This document shows positions 35,220 to 44,716 of a stretch of DNA of 64,000 nucleotides, one piece after another. The position numbers were made by a program, and so were the translations under genes. Under the pieces are notes generated by a model. The model searched no databases, was not told the DNA's origin, and saw only the letters and a list, made by a program, of their open reading frames with translations. Position 1 is the first letter of the stretch. Each line of letters starts with the position of its first letter. Origin of the DNA: Methyloferula stellata AR4 (GTDB lineage: Bacteria; Pseudomonadota; Alphaproteobacteria; Rhizobiales; Beijerinckiaceae); assembly GCF_000385335.1 (NCBI RefSeq), contig NZ_ARWA01000001.1:1380001-1444000 (forward strand), read 5' to 3'.

Positions 35220-36578
35220 TTGTCTCCATCTCAAAGCACGTCTCTCGCCTCTGTTCCAGCTAAGCTTACGGCTCTGCCGTGCGGCCCTCTGCGCGGCAGC
35301 CTGAAACCGCCTGGGGACAAATCCATGTCCCACCGTGCTTTGATTTTCGGGCTTCTTTGCATCGGCCGGACCCATATAGAAGGACTGCTCGAAGGGGAAG
35401 ATGTTTTACACACGGCCGCGGCCTGCCGGGCGCTGGGTGCCAAGGTCGAAAGGCTGGCCCCCGGCCAATGGACGGTCTGGGGCGCCGGGCTCGGCTCATT
35501 GCTCGCGCCGCGCGATACGCTCGACTTCGGCAATGCCGGCACTGGGTCCCGGCTGATGATGGGGGTTGTCGGCGGCCACGGCATATTTGCGCGATTCGAT
35601 GGTGATTCGTCGCTCCGCAAACGCCCGATGCGGCGGATTCTCGATCCGCTCACGCTGATGGGGGCAAATGTCGTTTCGGAAGCTCCGGGCGGCTGTTGCC
35701 CGATCGAACTCGCCGGCACGAATGAGCCGAGCCCGATCACCTATCAAACGCCCGTTGCTTCGGCTCAAATCAAATCGGCCGTTCTGCTGGCCGGCCTGAA
35801 TTCGCCGGGCTCCACGACGGTGATCGAACAGGAAGCCAGCCGCGATCACACCGAAAAAATGCTGCTGCATTTCGGTGCCGAGGTGCAAAGCGAGGCTTAC
35901 GGCAAGCATGGCCGCAAAATCATCCTGAAAGGCCGGCCGAAGCTCATGCCGGCGGAGGTGATCATTCCCGCCGATCCGTCCTCGGCGGCCTTTCCGCTCG
36001 TGGCCGCTCTGATCGTGCCCGAATCCGAAATCATCATTGAAGCCATGATGATGAACCCTTTACGGACCGGTCTCCTCACGACATTGTGCGAAATGGGCGC
36101 CGATATCGAGGTCCTCGACCGCCGAATCGAGGGCGGCGAAGAGGTAGCGGATCTGCGCGTGCGCGCCTCCGCGCTGCGCGGCGTCGATGTGCCTGCCGCC
36201 CGCGCCCCGTCCATGATCGACGAATATCCGATTCTGGCCGTCGCCGCGGCTTTTGCAGAAGGCGAGACGCGCATGCGCGGGCTGCATGAGCTGCGCGTCA
36301 AGGAATCGGATCGCCTCGCCGCCGTGGCCGAAGGTCTACGTCAGGCAGGCGTCGAGGTGGCGATAGAAGGCGACGATCTGATCGTCCAAGGACAGGCAGG
36401 CCTTGTGCGCGGCGGCGGCCTCGTCGAGACCCATCTCGATCACCGCATCGCGATGAGTTTTCTGTGCCTTGGGCTGGCGGCGGAAGCCCCGATGGCGGTC
36501 GACGACGACAGGATGATCATGACGAGCTTTCCAGGCTTCCGTGCTCTGATGGAAAATCTCGGAGCGCGATTTTCATGA
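35220..36578 (+). CDS. aroA: 3-phosphoshikimate 1-carboxyvinyltransferase (EPSP synthase)
   Basis: 452-residue shikimate-pathway enzyme joining shikimate-3-phosphate and phosphoenolpyruvate. Motifs: [51 protein letters not shown], the [17 protein letters not shown] segment and [20 protein letters not shown]. The motif forms resemble class II (CP4-like) enzymes, but the loop has Gly (GNAGTG) where CP4 has Ala. A TTG start is used, with AAAGG about 11 bases upstream. The stop overlaps the cmk start (ATGA). Confidence 0.96.
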   Translation: MSPSQSTSLASVPAKLTALPCGPLRGSLKPPGDKSMSHRALIFGLLCIGRTHIEGLLEGEDVLHTAAACRALGAKVERLAPGQWTVWGAGLGSLLAPRDTLDFGNAGTGSRLMMGVVGGHGIFARFDGDSSLRKRPMRRILDPLTLMGANVVSEAPGGCCPIELAGTNEPSPITYQTPVASAQIKSAVLLAGLNSPGSTTVIEQEASRDHTEKMLLHFGAEVQSEAYGKHGRKIILKGRPKLMPAEVIIPADPSSAAFPLVAALIVPESEIIIEAMMMNPLRTGLLTTLCEMGADIEVLDRRIEGGEEVADLRVRASALRGVDVPAARAPSMIDEYPILAVAAAFAEGETRMRGLHELRVKESDRLAAVAEGLRQAGVEVAIEGDDLIVQGQAGLVRGGGLVETHLDHRIAMSFLCLGLAAEAPMAVDDDRMIMTSFPGFRALMENLGARFS

Positions 36579-37204
36579 TCATCGCGCTTGACGGTCCCGC
36601 GGCCTCCGGCAAGGGCACGTTGGCGCGCCGGCTTGCCACGCATTACGGCCTTCCGCATCTGGACACCGGCTTGCTTTATCGCGCAACCGCGCGGGCCTTG
36701 ATCGATCAAGGATATAATCTCTCCGACACGGCGGCGGCCATTTCCGCTGCGCGCGGTCTGGCGCTGACCGATTTCAAGGAAGAGACTTTGCGGGGCCGCG
36801 ACGTCGGCGCCGGTGCCTCCCTCGTCGGGGCCATCCCGGAAGTCCGCGCGGCGCTCTTCGAGATGCAGAGGGCTTTCGCTCATCGTCCCGGTGGCGCCGT
36901 TCTCGACGGCCGCGACATAGGCACGGTGATCTGCCCTGAAGCCGATGTGAAGATTTTCGTGACGGCCAATCCCGAGACGCGCGCGACGCGCCGGGCTTTG
37001 GAGCTCAAGGAGCGCGGCGAGAAGGTCGATTACGAGAGCATTCTGGCCGATATCCGCCAGCGCGACGCCTTGGACGCGAGCCGGCCGATCGCACCCTTGA
37101 AACAGGCCGAAGACGCATATCGTCTCGACACGTCGAAGCTCGATGTCGACGCCGCTTTCGCCGCGGCCTTGGCCATCGTGGAAAGCCATGTCGGCGCAAA
37201 ATAG
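36575..37204 (+). CDS. cmk: Cytidylate kinase
   Basis: 209 residues. The P-loop is [17 protein letters not shown], the CMP-binding region [14 protein letters not shown], then [20 protein letters not shown] and the lid [16 protein letters not shown]. It phosphorylates CMP and dCMP. Start ATG overlaps the aroA stop. In most alphaproteobacteria rpsA follows cmk; here it does not, and a 460-base spacer follows. Confidence 0.96.
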   Translation: MIIALDGPAASGKGTLARRLATHYGLPHLDTGLLYRATARALIDQGYNLSDTAAAISAARGLALTDFKEETLRGRDVGAGASLVGAIPEVRAALFEMQRAFAHRPGGAVLDGRDIGTVICPEADVKIFVTANPETRATRRALELKERGEKVDYESILADIRQRDALDASRPIAPLKQAEDAYRLDTSKLDVDAAFAAALAIVESHVGAK

Positions 37205-37665
37205 GCATTCTTCAACCTATTTTCCCGGCGAAAGCGCTCCCGCAAGGCCGCGAGGCCTTTACAAATCTCCAGCGATCTTGGAAGGAACCGGCCGCAAAAG
37301 CCATGCGTCTTGCCACGCAGCGCAGGTTCTCGCGGGTGGATCTAAGAGGTGAAATCAAATTGTCATGAGGCACCGGGTATATCCGGCGTCCAACCACCAA
37401 ATAGCAAAAGCGTTTGGCGCATCAAACCGGGCTGGCTCGATTTGATCATCGCTGGGACCGGTCGCGGCTATGCCAAGATCGGGACTGCGCGATGCCCCAC
37501 ACAGCTCAAAATGCGCTAACATGTGCCATGAGGCACGGCAAAATTGTGAGTTTTAATCGAAAAGCCGCCACCGGCTTGCAGCTAGGCCGGTTCGAAACTA
37601 TCCGCATTGGTCTTACACCTTGACCAATGCGGGCGACGAGGAATGCCGACATTTACGAGGGTCCC
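37205..37665. other. Intergenic region after cmk, no rpsA
   Basis: No convincing gene. A small hairpin AAGGCC-gcga-GGCCTTT (37244-37260) may terminate cmk. Near the right end is a perfect 11-base inverted repeat (37602-37632). Confidence 0.55.
37602..37632. promoter_or_regulatory. Perfect inverted repeat before a secreted-protein gene
   Basis: CCGCATTGGTC, 9-base spacer, GACCAATGCGG, 33 bases before the start of the 37666 gene. It could be an operator or a leader hairpin. Confidence 0.5.
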
Positions 37666-38163
37666 ATGTCTATTTTGAACTCTAAATCCACTATTTCCGT
37701 ATTGGGACCGCTCGTGGTCCTCGCCGGTCTCACCTGCACGGCCTCGGCCGCTGGCGGACCTTTTGCGGACTATGCCGGCTATTGGTCCGGTGAAGGCACG
37801 ATCGCCGTGGCAAACGGCGCCAACGAACGCATCCGCTGCAAGGCGACCTACGCCGTCGACGCGAGCGGTAACGCGCTCAACCAAACCCTGCGCTGCGCCA
37901 GCGACAGCTATAAGCTCGAAATCTCCAGCAATGTCATGGTGTCCGGCGGCACGGTTTCCGGTTCATGGAGCGAAGCTACGCGCAACGCTACCGGCAATAT
38001 TCAGGGCCGCATCAGTGACGGCCGGGTCAGCGGCACGATCGTCGGTGTTGGCTTTACTGCCGGACTTTCGCTCACGACTCACGGTAGAACGCAGTCGGTT
38101 ACGATCCGGCCGACAGGCGGCACCGACATTCGCGATGTGACGATCACGATGCGCAAGAGCTGA
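37666..38163 (+). CDS. Secreted protein of unknown function
   Basis: 165 residues with a signal peptide (VLGPLVVLAGLTCTASA). The mature part is beta-rich: YWSGEGTIAVANGANERIRC, two Cys (IRCKATY and LRCASDS), VSGSWSEATRN, GRISDGRVSGTIVG. It resembles a single beta-barrel or sandwich; no family named. GAGG is placed five bases before ATG. Ends before a strong bidirectional hairpin. Confidence 0.78.
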   Translation: MSILNSKSTISVLGPLVVLAGLTCTASAAGGPFADYAGYWSGEGTIAVANGANERIRCKATYAVDASGNALNQTLRCASDSYKLEISSNVMVSGGTVSGSWSEATRNATGNIQGRISDGRVSGTIVGVGFTAGLSLTTHGRTQSVTIRPTGGTDIRDVTITMRKS

Positions 38164-38179
38164 TCGGTTTTTCAACATG

Positions 38180-38211
38180 CGTCTCGCCATGTGCTCTTGC
38201 GTGGCGAGACG
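38180..38211. terminator. Bidirectional terminator hairpin
   Basis: Perfect 10-base arms CGTCTCGCCA and TGGCGAGACG with a 12-base loop between two convergent genes. Confidence 0.7.
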
Positions 38212-38214
38212 ATT

Positions 38215-40599
38215 TCAATCCGCGGGCTGCGGTTTTGGCTGGGTGGCCTTCGGCCGGTAGGTGAGGCGGCGCAGAAACATCACCGTCGGGCGCAGGATCA
38301 AAAGATCGGCGACGAGCGCCGCGAGCATGGCAAAGGCGCAGAGCCAGCCGAAGAGCCGCAGCGACGGCAGGTCCGAGAAGACCGTGACGGCCAATCCGCA
38401 GGCAAGCACCACCGAGGTCAGGATCAAGGCCGGTCCGACGAGAATCGTCGCCCGCTGAACGCTCTCGCCCGGATCTTCATCTGGATTTTCCTCAAGCCGC
38501 ATGCGGTTCAAGAAATGGATCGTGGCACTTAAGCCCAGCCCGAATGAGACCGTGAGCGCGACGACGCTCGAAAATTGCAAGCCTTGTCCCATGAACCAGA
38601 GCAAAGTGCCGGAGGCGACGACCGGAAAAATGCCTGGCGGGATCGCGACCAGCATCACGATGAAGGACCGAAAGGCGAGGCCGATGAAGGCCGCGACGAA
38701 GACGATCTCGATCGTCAGCCCGCGATTGAGCTTGTTGATCATATCGGCGCTGTTACGCGCGGCGATCACGGCAAGCCCGGTGACGGCGATCTGATATTGC
38801 GGATGCTTGGCCCTGACCGCATTGAGCGCCGCGTCGAGCCTATCGACGATCGGCAGCAATTGGCTCGCGTCCTTATCCGGGATGCGGCCATTGACGATGA
38901 CGGCATCCTGATCGGCCGAGATGAAGCGGCGGGTCAGATAGGCTGGCAGAACATCGACATATTGTTTGAGGGTCGTGACATCGGATTTGCCGAGTTTCGT
39001 CGCGAGCCAGCGGCGCAAGGTTTCGACCGACCATACATTGCCGAGGCCCGCCGTGTCCTCGACGACCTGATGGACTTCGGCGATCGTATCGAGCGTCTCC
39101 GGCGCATAAAGCGAGGCGCCCTTGGGGAATTGAATGAGAACATCGACCGGGTTGGCGCCGGTGAGCTTGGCATCGAGCCGTCCGCTCGCCTCGACCGCCT
39201 GTTCCTTGTCCGGCACCTGATCGGCGAGACGGTAGCGCGGTTCGAGATTGCTGTAGACGAAGGCGAGACTCGCAACGACGGCGACGCCGATCAGGCTGTA
39301 GATGCCGGGGCGTTTCACCATGGCGCCCGCGATCCAGCCGCAGAAGCGGCGCAAAAGATCGACCGCGAAGTCGCCGCCCTGGAACTTGGCCGCGAAAGCC
39401 GCTTCCTTGCGCAGAAGCAACATGCCGAACAAGGGCACAAGCGTCAGCACTGTGGCGAGTGCGATCACCGTCGCGATGAGCCCCGCCTCGCCGAAGCTTC
39501 GAATCAGGTCCGACTGCGTGAACATCAGCGCGACGAAGGAGAGCCCTGCCGTCGCATGGGTCAGAACGCAGGCCGGGCCGACGATCAGAATCGCCTCGCG
39601 CAGGGCCGTCGCCTTGCTTTCGCCTGCTATGAGGCGGTCCCGCGCGGCAAAGGTGAGCTGCATCGAATCCGAAAAGCTGATGACCATGATGAGCGGGGTC
39701 ATCACGTTGAGGAACATGTTCAGCCGGAAATCGGCCCAGCCGAGACAGCCAAGCACCAGAAGAATGGCGACGAGCGGCGGCCCGGCCGCGATGATCATGA
39801 AGGAGACGCGGCGGAAGAAGAGAATGGCGATGGCGCAGCCAGCGATAAATCCGATCGCGTTATAGACGAGGGCATCCTTCTCGACGGCATTGCGGATTTC
39901 AAGCTGCATCACCGGCACGCCGGAGAGCTGCGCGATGAGCCCTGTGCCGGCGAGATCCTCGTCCATGGTCTTTCGGACTTCGCCGACCACCTGACTGAGG
40001 CTTTTACTTTCGACCACTTTTGGATCGAGCGCCAGGACGATCAGCGCGAGCGTACCGTCGTCGGAGAGAAGCTTGCCGTGGATGATGTCATTGCTCATCA
40101 CACGGTCGATCAGCTTTTTATAGGCGTCGCCTTCCGGCAACGGTTCCGGAAACAAAGGTGCCGGCAAATGATCGCCGACCGGCGCCTCGCGCGCCGAAAA
40201 CAGAGAGATGATGCCGCGCGTCCCATCGACGAGCTGCAGGTCGGTGACGAGATCGCGCATCTTCTCGAGCGAGGAGCGTTCAAGAAGATTGGGGCCTTCG
40301 ACAACCACGAGCACGTCGAATTCGCTCGAGGGAAAACGCTTCGTCACCTCTTCATATTGCTTGAACTGCGGGGTGTCCGAGCGGAACAATTGGCTGAGCG
40401 AGTCGTCGACCTTGATGCGGCCGACGCCGAAGGCGGCGGTGATCGCCAAAGCGATGAAGACGGCCAGCATGACCCGGGGGAAACGCAGCGAGACGAGGCC
40501 GAATCTTTCAGCCCCGAGCGCCAGCTTGAAACTCAGGCGCTTTAGGGCTTGATCGCCGGTAAGGCTGTTCGGTTTTTGATCGAATGGGCTTCTCGCCAC
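38215..40599 (-). CDS. MMPL/RND family transporter
   Basis: 794 residues, membrane protein of the MMPL/HpnN-like RND group. TM1 lies at about 43-60, then a periplasmic domain, a block of five helices (about 245-400: IGFIAGCAIAILFF, MIIAAGPPLVAILLVLG, sterol-sensing-like ISFSDSMQLTF), a second periplasmic domain and five more helices ending with GWLCAFAMLAALVADLLIL. Such proteins move lipids, for example hopanoids, to the outer membrane; the cargo here is unknown. GTG start with GGAG six bases upstream. Alone in its orientation. Confidence 0.88.
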   Translation of the reverse strand: MARSPFDQKPNSLTGDQALKRLSFKLALGAERFGLVSLRFPRVMLAVFIALAITAAFGVGRIKVDDSLSQLFRSDTPQFKQYEEVTKRFPSSEFDVLVVVEGPNLLERSSLEKMRDLVTDLQLVDGTRGIISLFSAREAPVGDHLPAPLFPEPLPEGDAYKKLIDRVMSNDIIHGKLLSDDGTLALIVLALDPKVVESKSLSQVVGEVRKTMDEDLAGTGLIAQLSGVPVMQLEIRNAVEKDALVYNAIGFIAGCAIAILFFRRVSFMIIAAGPPLVAILLVLGCLGWADFRLNMFLNVMTPLIMVISFSDSMQLTFAARDRLIAGESKATALREAILIVGPACVLTHATAGLSFVALMFTQSDLIRSFGEAGLIATVIALATVLTLVPLFGMLLLRKEAAFAAKFQGGDFAVDLLRRFCGWIAGAMVKRPGIYSLIGVAVVASLAFVYSNLEPRYRLADQVPDKEQAVEASGRLDAKLTGANPVDVLIQFPKGASLYAPETLDTIAEVHQVVEDTAGLGNVWSVETLRRWLATKLGKSDVTTLKQYVDVLPAYLTRRFISADQDAVIVNGRIPDKDASQLLPIVDRLDAALNAVRAKHPQYQIAVTGLAVIAARNSADMINKLNRGLTIEIVFVAAFIGLAFRSFIVMLVAIPPGIFPVVASGTLLWFMGQGLQFSSVVALTVSFGLGLSATIHFLNRMRLEENPDEDPGESVQRATILVGPALILTSVVLACGLAVTVFSDLPSLRLFGWLCAFAMLAALVADLLILRPTVMFLRRLTYRPKATQPKPQPAD

Positions 40600-40752
40600 G
40601 CCGTTCTCCGCCTGACTGTTCTCATCCCCGCCGCAGGGTCTAGCCTAGAGCGGGAGGGCAGGGAAGGGACGGCACGGTTTTCACGTCATTTGTAGCAGGA
40701 TAACGCAAAAAAGACGCAATTCCACCGCGCAAACGGCGAAGCCTCGCTAAAA

Positions 40753-40977
40753 TCAGGCCTGCTGCTTGGCTTTGAGATCGATAAGCGCGTCGCGCACGAT
40801 CTCCTGCAGGCCCGTGCCGCCATGGTCGATATAGGCGAAGATCGCCTCGCGCATGCGCGGTTCCCAGAATTTCTGGATGTGATTGGCAATCCCGGCTCTT
40901 GGGTCTTCCGAACGCTGGGTCGCGAAGAAACTGCCGATTTGGTTGGCCATATAGACCAACTTGTCAGGCGATGACAT
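40753..40977 (-). CDS. fdsD: Formate dehydrogenase subunit delta
   Basis: 74-residue FdsD protein: KLVYMANQIGSFFATQRSED, then HIQKFWEPRMREAI and a C-terminal helix. A small accessory or structural subunit of NAD-dependent Mo formate dehydrogenases. AAGGAA is ideally placed before ATG 40977. The start overlaps the fdhD stop by 14 bases. Last gene of the fds operon. Confidence 0.93.
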   Translation of the reverse strand: MSSPDKLVYMANQIGSFFATQRSEDPRAGIANHIQKFWEPRMREAIFAYIDHGGTGLQEIVRDALIDLKAKQQA

Positions 40978-41833
40978 GGCGTACTTCCTTGGGTATGTCC
41001 GCGCCGGATGTGATCCGGTGCCTATGCGTGAAAACTTCAAATCCGTCGCCGCGCACGATACCGGCAAGCGTGATGCCCGCGGCTTCAGCCATGCGGATGG
41101 CGAGCGCCGTCGGCGCCGAGACGGCAACGAGGATGGGCGAACCGATCACGGCCGCCTTTTGAACCATCTCGACGGAGAGGCGGCTCGTCACGGCAACGAC
41201 GCCACTGGCCCCCGGCACATCGGCGCGGGCGAGCGCGCCTGCGAGCTTATCGAGCGCATTATGGCGCCCGACATCTTCCTTCGCCGCGATTAGGCCTTGC
41301 CCTGGAACGTAGAAGCCGGCCGCATGCACGGCGCGCGTCTCGCGGTTCAGGACTTGTGCGCCGGCCAAGGCGTCGATCGCCGCATGAACGGTGGCGGCGT
41401 CGATGTGCAGATCGCCCAAAACAGGTTTCGGCGGCGCGACGGCCTCTTCCAGGCTTTCGATTCCGCAAAGTCCGCAGCCGACCGGGCCTGCCTTCTGCCG
41501 CCGCCGGCGCTTCAAAGCATCGCCCTCGACCGGGCCGAGCCACATGCGAAGCTCAAGCCCTTCCGCATGAGTGATGACTTCGAAGCTCGTGATGTCGGCA
41601 GGCTTGGCGATAATGCCTTCGTTGAGGCTGAAGCCGACCGCGAAATCCTCCAAGTCGGAGGGCGTCCCCATCATCACCGCGTAGGACCCGCCTTCATAGG
41701 TGAGCGCAAGCGCGGTTTCCTCCGGCGCCACCCGCACGCGCTCCTCCACGGCCCCGCCTCGAAAGGCAAGGGTCGCGACAGGGCACGCAGGCGCGGGCGG
41801 AGGCAGGTCATCCGCGGGCAGATCATCGTTCAT
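40964..41833 (-). CDS. fdhD: Formate dehydrogenase sulfurtransferase FdhD/FdsC
   Basis: 289 residues. It matures formate dehydrogenase by passing sulfur from IscS to the bis-MGD cofactor. Visible are LTYEGGSYAVMMGTPSDLED, FSLNEGII, the Cys loop CGLCGIESL, THAAG-like VHAAGFYVPGQGLIAAKEDVG, and VTSRLSVEMVQKAAVIG. Position 4 of fdsGBACD corresponds to fdsC of Rhodobacter capsulatus. It follows fdsA by 12 bases. Confidence 0.95.
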   Translation of the reverse strand: MNDDLPADDLPPPAPACPVATLAFRGGAVEERVRVAPEETALALTYEGGSYAVMMGTPSDLEDFAVGFSLNEGIIAKPADITSFEVITHAEGLELRMWLGPVEGDALKRRRRQKAGPVGCGLCGIESLEEAVAPPKPVLGDLHIDAATVHAAIDALAGAQVLNRETRAVHAAGFYVPGQGLIAAKEDVGRHNALDKLAGALARADVPGASGVVAVTSRLSVEMVQKAAVIGSPILVAVSAPTALAIRMAEAAGITLAGIVRGDGFEVFTHRHRITSGADIPKEVRHVIA

Positions 41834-41845
41834 GAACGATATCTA

Positions 41846-44704
41846 TTACTCCGCGGCCACGGCGGCAATGCGGCGGCTTTCGCGCGACAGAGCCTCATAT
41901 TCCTCCTGCCATTCGGTCGGCCCGTTCGAGGCCGAGATCTGTACGGCCGTCACCTTGAACTCGGGGCAGTTCGTTGCCCAGTCCGAGAAGTCGGTGGTCA
42001 CGACATTCACCTGCGTCGAAGGATGATGGAACGTCGTATAGACGACGCCCGGCGCGACGCGGTCGGTGACGAGCGCGCGCAGCGTCGTCTCGCCCGCGCG
42101 GCTCGCGATCTTGACCCAATCGCCATCCTTGACGCCGCGCTGTTCGGCATCGTGCGGATGGATTTCGAGCCGGTCCTCATGATGCCAGGCGACGTTTTCG
42201 GTGCGCCTTGTCTGCGCGCCGACATTGTAATGCGACAGGATGCGCCCGGTCGTCAGCAGAAGCGGGAAGCGCGGGCCGCTCTTCTCGTCCGTCGCGATAT
42301 ATTCGGTGATGACGAACTTGCCCTTGCCGCGGGTGAACTCTTCGATGTGCATGATCGGGGTGCCTTCCGGCGCCTCGTCATTGCAGGGCCATTGCACGGA
42401 GCCGAGTTCATCGAGTTTGGCATAGGAGACGCCGGTGAAGGTCGGCGTCAGCCGCGCGATCTCGTCCATGATCTCGCTCGGATGATTGTAATGCCAATCG
42501 AGACCGAGCCCTCTGGCGATCAACTGTGTGATTTCCCAGTCGCCATAGCCGTTCTTCGGCGCCATCACTTTCCGGACCGGTTGAATGCGGCGCTCGGCAT
42601 TGGTGAAGGTGCCGTCCTTTTCGAGGAAGGTGCAGCCCGGCAGGAACACATGCGCGTAATTGGCGGTCTCGTTCAGGAAGAGATCCTGCACGACGACGCA
42701 TTCCATGGCAGCAAGGCCGGACGAGACGTGATGCGTGTCTGGGTCCGACTGCAGAATATCTTCGCCCTGGATATAGATCGCCTTGAACGTGCCTTCGACG
42801 GCGGCATCGAGCATGTTCGGGATGCGCAGGCCGGGTTCGCTGTCGAGCGGACGGCCCCAGGCGGACTCGAACAAGGCGCGGGTGACCGCATCGGAGATGT
42901 GCCGATAGCCCGGAAGCTCATGCGGGAAGGAGCCCATGTCGCAGGCGCCTTGCACATTGTTCTGGCCGCGCAGCGGGTTCACGCCGACGCCGGGGCGCCC
43001 GAGATTTCCGGTCGCCATGGCGAGATTGGCAATCGCCATGACGGTGGTCGAACCCTGGCTATGTTCGGTGACGCCGAGGCCATAATAGATCGCCGCGTTG
43101 CCGCCCGTCGCAAAGAGGCGTGCTGCCTCATAGATCAGATGCGCCGGAACGCCGGAGACCTTCTCGACCTCTTCCGGGGCATGGCGCGGCTCGGAGACGA
43201 AAGCCTTCCAATCCTCGAATTCATGCACATCGCAGCGGGTCTTCACGAAGTCCTCGTTGGTGAGGCCTTCGGTGACGATCACATGCGCGATCGAGGTCAA
43301 GACGGCGACATTGGTGCCGGGCTTCAAGGGCAGATGATAGGCCGCCTCGATATGGGGCGAGCGGACGAGATCGATGCGGCGCGGATCGAGTACGATGAGC
43401 TTGGCGCCTTCGCGCAGGCGCTTCTTCATGCGTGAGCCGAAGACCGGATGACCGTCCGTCGGATTGGCGCCGACGACCATGATCACGTCCGAATGTTCGA
43501 CCGAGTCGAAATCCTGCGTTCCTGCCGACTCGCCAAAAGCGGTCTTCAAGCCATAGCCCGTGGGCGAATGGCAGACGCGGGCGCAAGTGTCGACATTATT
43601 CACCCCAAAGCCGGCGCGGATCAGCTTCTGGACCAGAAAGCTCTCTTCATTGGTGCAGCGCGACGAGGTGATGCCGCCGACGGAGCGCGCGCCATAGGCC
43701 TTCTGGATGCGGGAAAACTCCGAAACCACGCGGCCGATGGCCTCTTCCCAGGAGACTTCGCGCCAGGGTTCATGGATCGATTCGCGGATCATCGGCTGGG
43801 TAATGCGGTCTCTGTGGGTCGCATAACCCCAGGCGAAGCGGCCCTTGACGCAGGAATGGCCGTGATTGGCCTTGCCGTCCTTATAGGGCACCATGCGGAC
43901 CAGTTCTTCGCCGCGCATCTCGGCGTTGAAGGTGCAGCCGACGCCGCAATAGGCGCAGGTCGTGACTTTCGAATGTTCCGGCGTGCCGATTTCGATCAGC
44001 GCCTTTTCCGACAAGGTCGCGGTCGGGCAGGCCTGCACGCAGGCACCGCAGGAGACGCAGGAGGAGGTCAGGAATTCGCCCGTCTGGCCGACGGAGACGC
44101 GGCTGTCGAAGCCGCGGCCCTCGATCGTCAGAGCGAAAGTGCCTTGCACTTCCTCGCAGGCGCGCACGCAGCGCGAGCAGACGATGCATTTCGCCGGATC
44201 ATAGGTGAAATAGGGGTTCGACTCGTCCTTCGGCAGGGCCAAATGGCTGTCCGGCTTGAAATGGTTGTCGCCATTATAGCCGTAGCGTACTTCGCGCAGG
44301 CCGACGGCGCCCGCCATATCCTGCAATTCGCAATCGCCATTGGCGGCGCAGGTCAGGCAATCGAGCGGATGGTCGGAAATATAGAGTTCCATCACGCCGC
44401 GGCGGAGCTGCTTCAGGCGCGGGCTCTGCGTGTGAACGACGATGTTCGGCGCGACGGGCGTGGTGCAGGAGGCGGGCGTTCCGTTGCGGCCTTCGATCTC
44501 GACAAGGCAGAGGCGGCAGGAGCCATAGCTGTCGAGAGAGTCGGTCGCGCAGAGTTTCGGGATCTGCGTATCCATCATGGCGGCGGCACGCATGATGGAG
44601 GTGCCTTCCGGCACGGTGATCGACTGACCGTCGATGGTGAGCGTTACCGTCTTTTCGGATTTGGACGCCGGCGTCCCGAAATCATCTGCAGCGTGATAGG
44701 CCAT
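41846..44704 (-). CDS. fdsA: NAD-dependent formate dehydrogenase subunit alpha (Mo catalytic)
   Basis: 952 residues. The N-terminal [2Fe-2S] domain has Cys52/63/66/80. Next are the His-Cys3 [4Fe-4S] motif HPLDCLTCAANGDC, two ferredoxin-type clusters (CIVCSRCVRAC, CVSCGACVQAC), and a [4Fe-4S] beside the cofactor (CAYCGVGC). The catalytic domain holds bis-MGD molybdenum; VDTCARVCHSPTG gives the Mo-ligand Cys378 (not selenocysteine) and His379. A molydopterin dinucleotide-binding C-terminal domain begins near 830. It oxidises formate to CO2 with electrons passed to FdsB. Large for the family range but normal for FdsA. Confidence 0.97.
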   Translation of the reverse strand: MAYHAADDFGTPASKSEKTVTLTIDGQSITVPEGTSIMRAAAMMDTQIPKLCATDSLDSYGSCRLCLVEIEGRNGTPASCTTPVAPNIVVHTQSPRLKQLRRGVMELYISDHPLDCLTCAANGDCELQDMAGAVGLREVRYGYNGDNHFKPDSHLALPKDESNPYFTYDPAKCIVCSRCVRACEEVQGTFALTIEGRGFDSRVSVGQTGEFLTSSCVSCGACVQACPTATLSEKALIEIGTPEHSKVTTCAYCGVGCTFNAEMRGEELVRMVPYKDGKANHGHSCVKGRFAWGYATHRDRITQPMIRESIHEPWREVSWEEAIGRVVSEFSRIQKAYGARSVGGITSSRCTNEESFLVQKLIRAGFGVNNVDTCARVCHSPTGYGLKTAFGESAGTQDFDSVEHSDVIMVVGANPTDGHPVFGSRMKKRLREGAKLIVLDPRRIDLVRSPHIEAAYHLPLKPGTNVAVLTSIAHVIVTEGLTNEDFVKTRCDVHEFEDWKAFVSEPRHAPEEVEKVSGVPAHLIYEAARLFATGGNAAIYYGLGVTEHSQGSTTVMAIANLAMATGNLGRPGVGVNPLRGQNNVQGACDMGSFPHELPGYRHISDAVTRALFESAWGRPLDSEPGLRIPNMLDAAVEGTFKAIYIQGEDILQSDPDTHHVSSGLAAMECVVVQDLFLNETANYAHVFLPGCTFLEKDGTFTNAERRIQPVRKVMAPKNGYGDWEITQLIARGLGLDWHYNHPSEIMDEIARLTPTFTGVSYAKLDELGSVQWPCNDEAPEGTPIMHIEEFTRGKGKFVITEYIATDEKSGPRFPLLLTTGRILSHYNVGAQTRRTENVAWHHEDRLEIHPHDAEQRGVKDGDWVKIASRAGETTLRALVTDRVAPGVVYTTFHHPSTQVNVVTTDFSDWATNCPEFKVTAVQISASNGPTEWQEEYEALSRESRRIAAVAAE

Positions 44705-44716
44705 GGAACCGTTTCC

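Noticed and set aside
37284-37309. EcfG-like GGAAC-N17-CGTC after cmk
   Set aside because: The -10 element deviates at a key base and it is more than 350 bases from the next gene.
37528-37623. Short frame beginning MRHGKIVSFNRK, faintly like a cold-shock protein start
   Set aside because: Similarity covers few residues, the RNP motifs are absent and no ribosome binding site is present.
38575-40545. Long open frame opposite the MMPL transporter
   Set aside because: Antisense shadow with highly charged low-complexity composition and no domain.
41297-43435. Long open frame opposite fdsA/fdhD
   Set aside because: Antisense shadow; fdsA and fdhD are certain.
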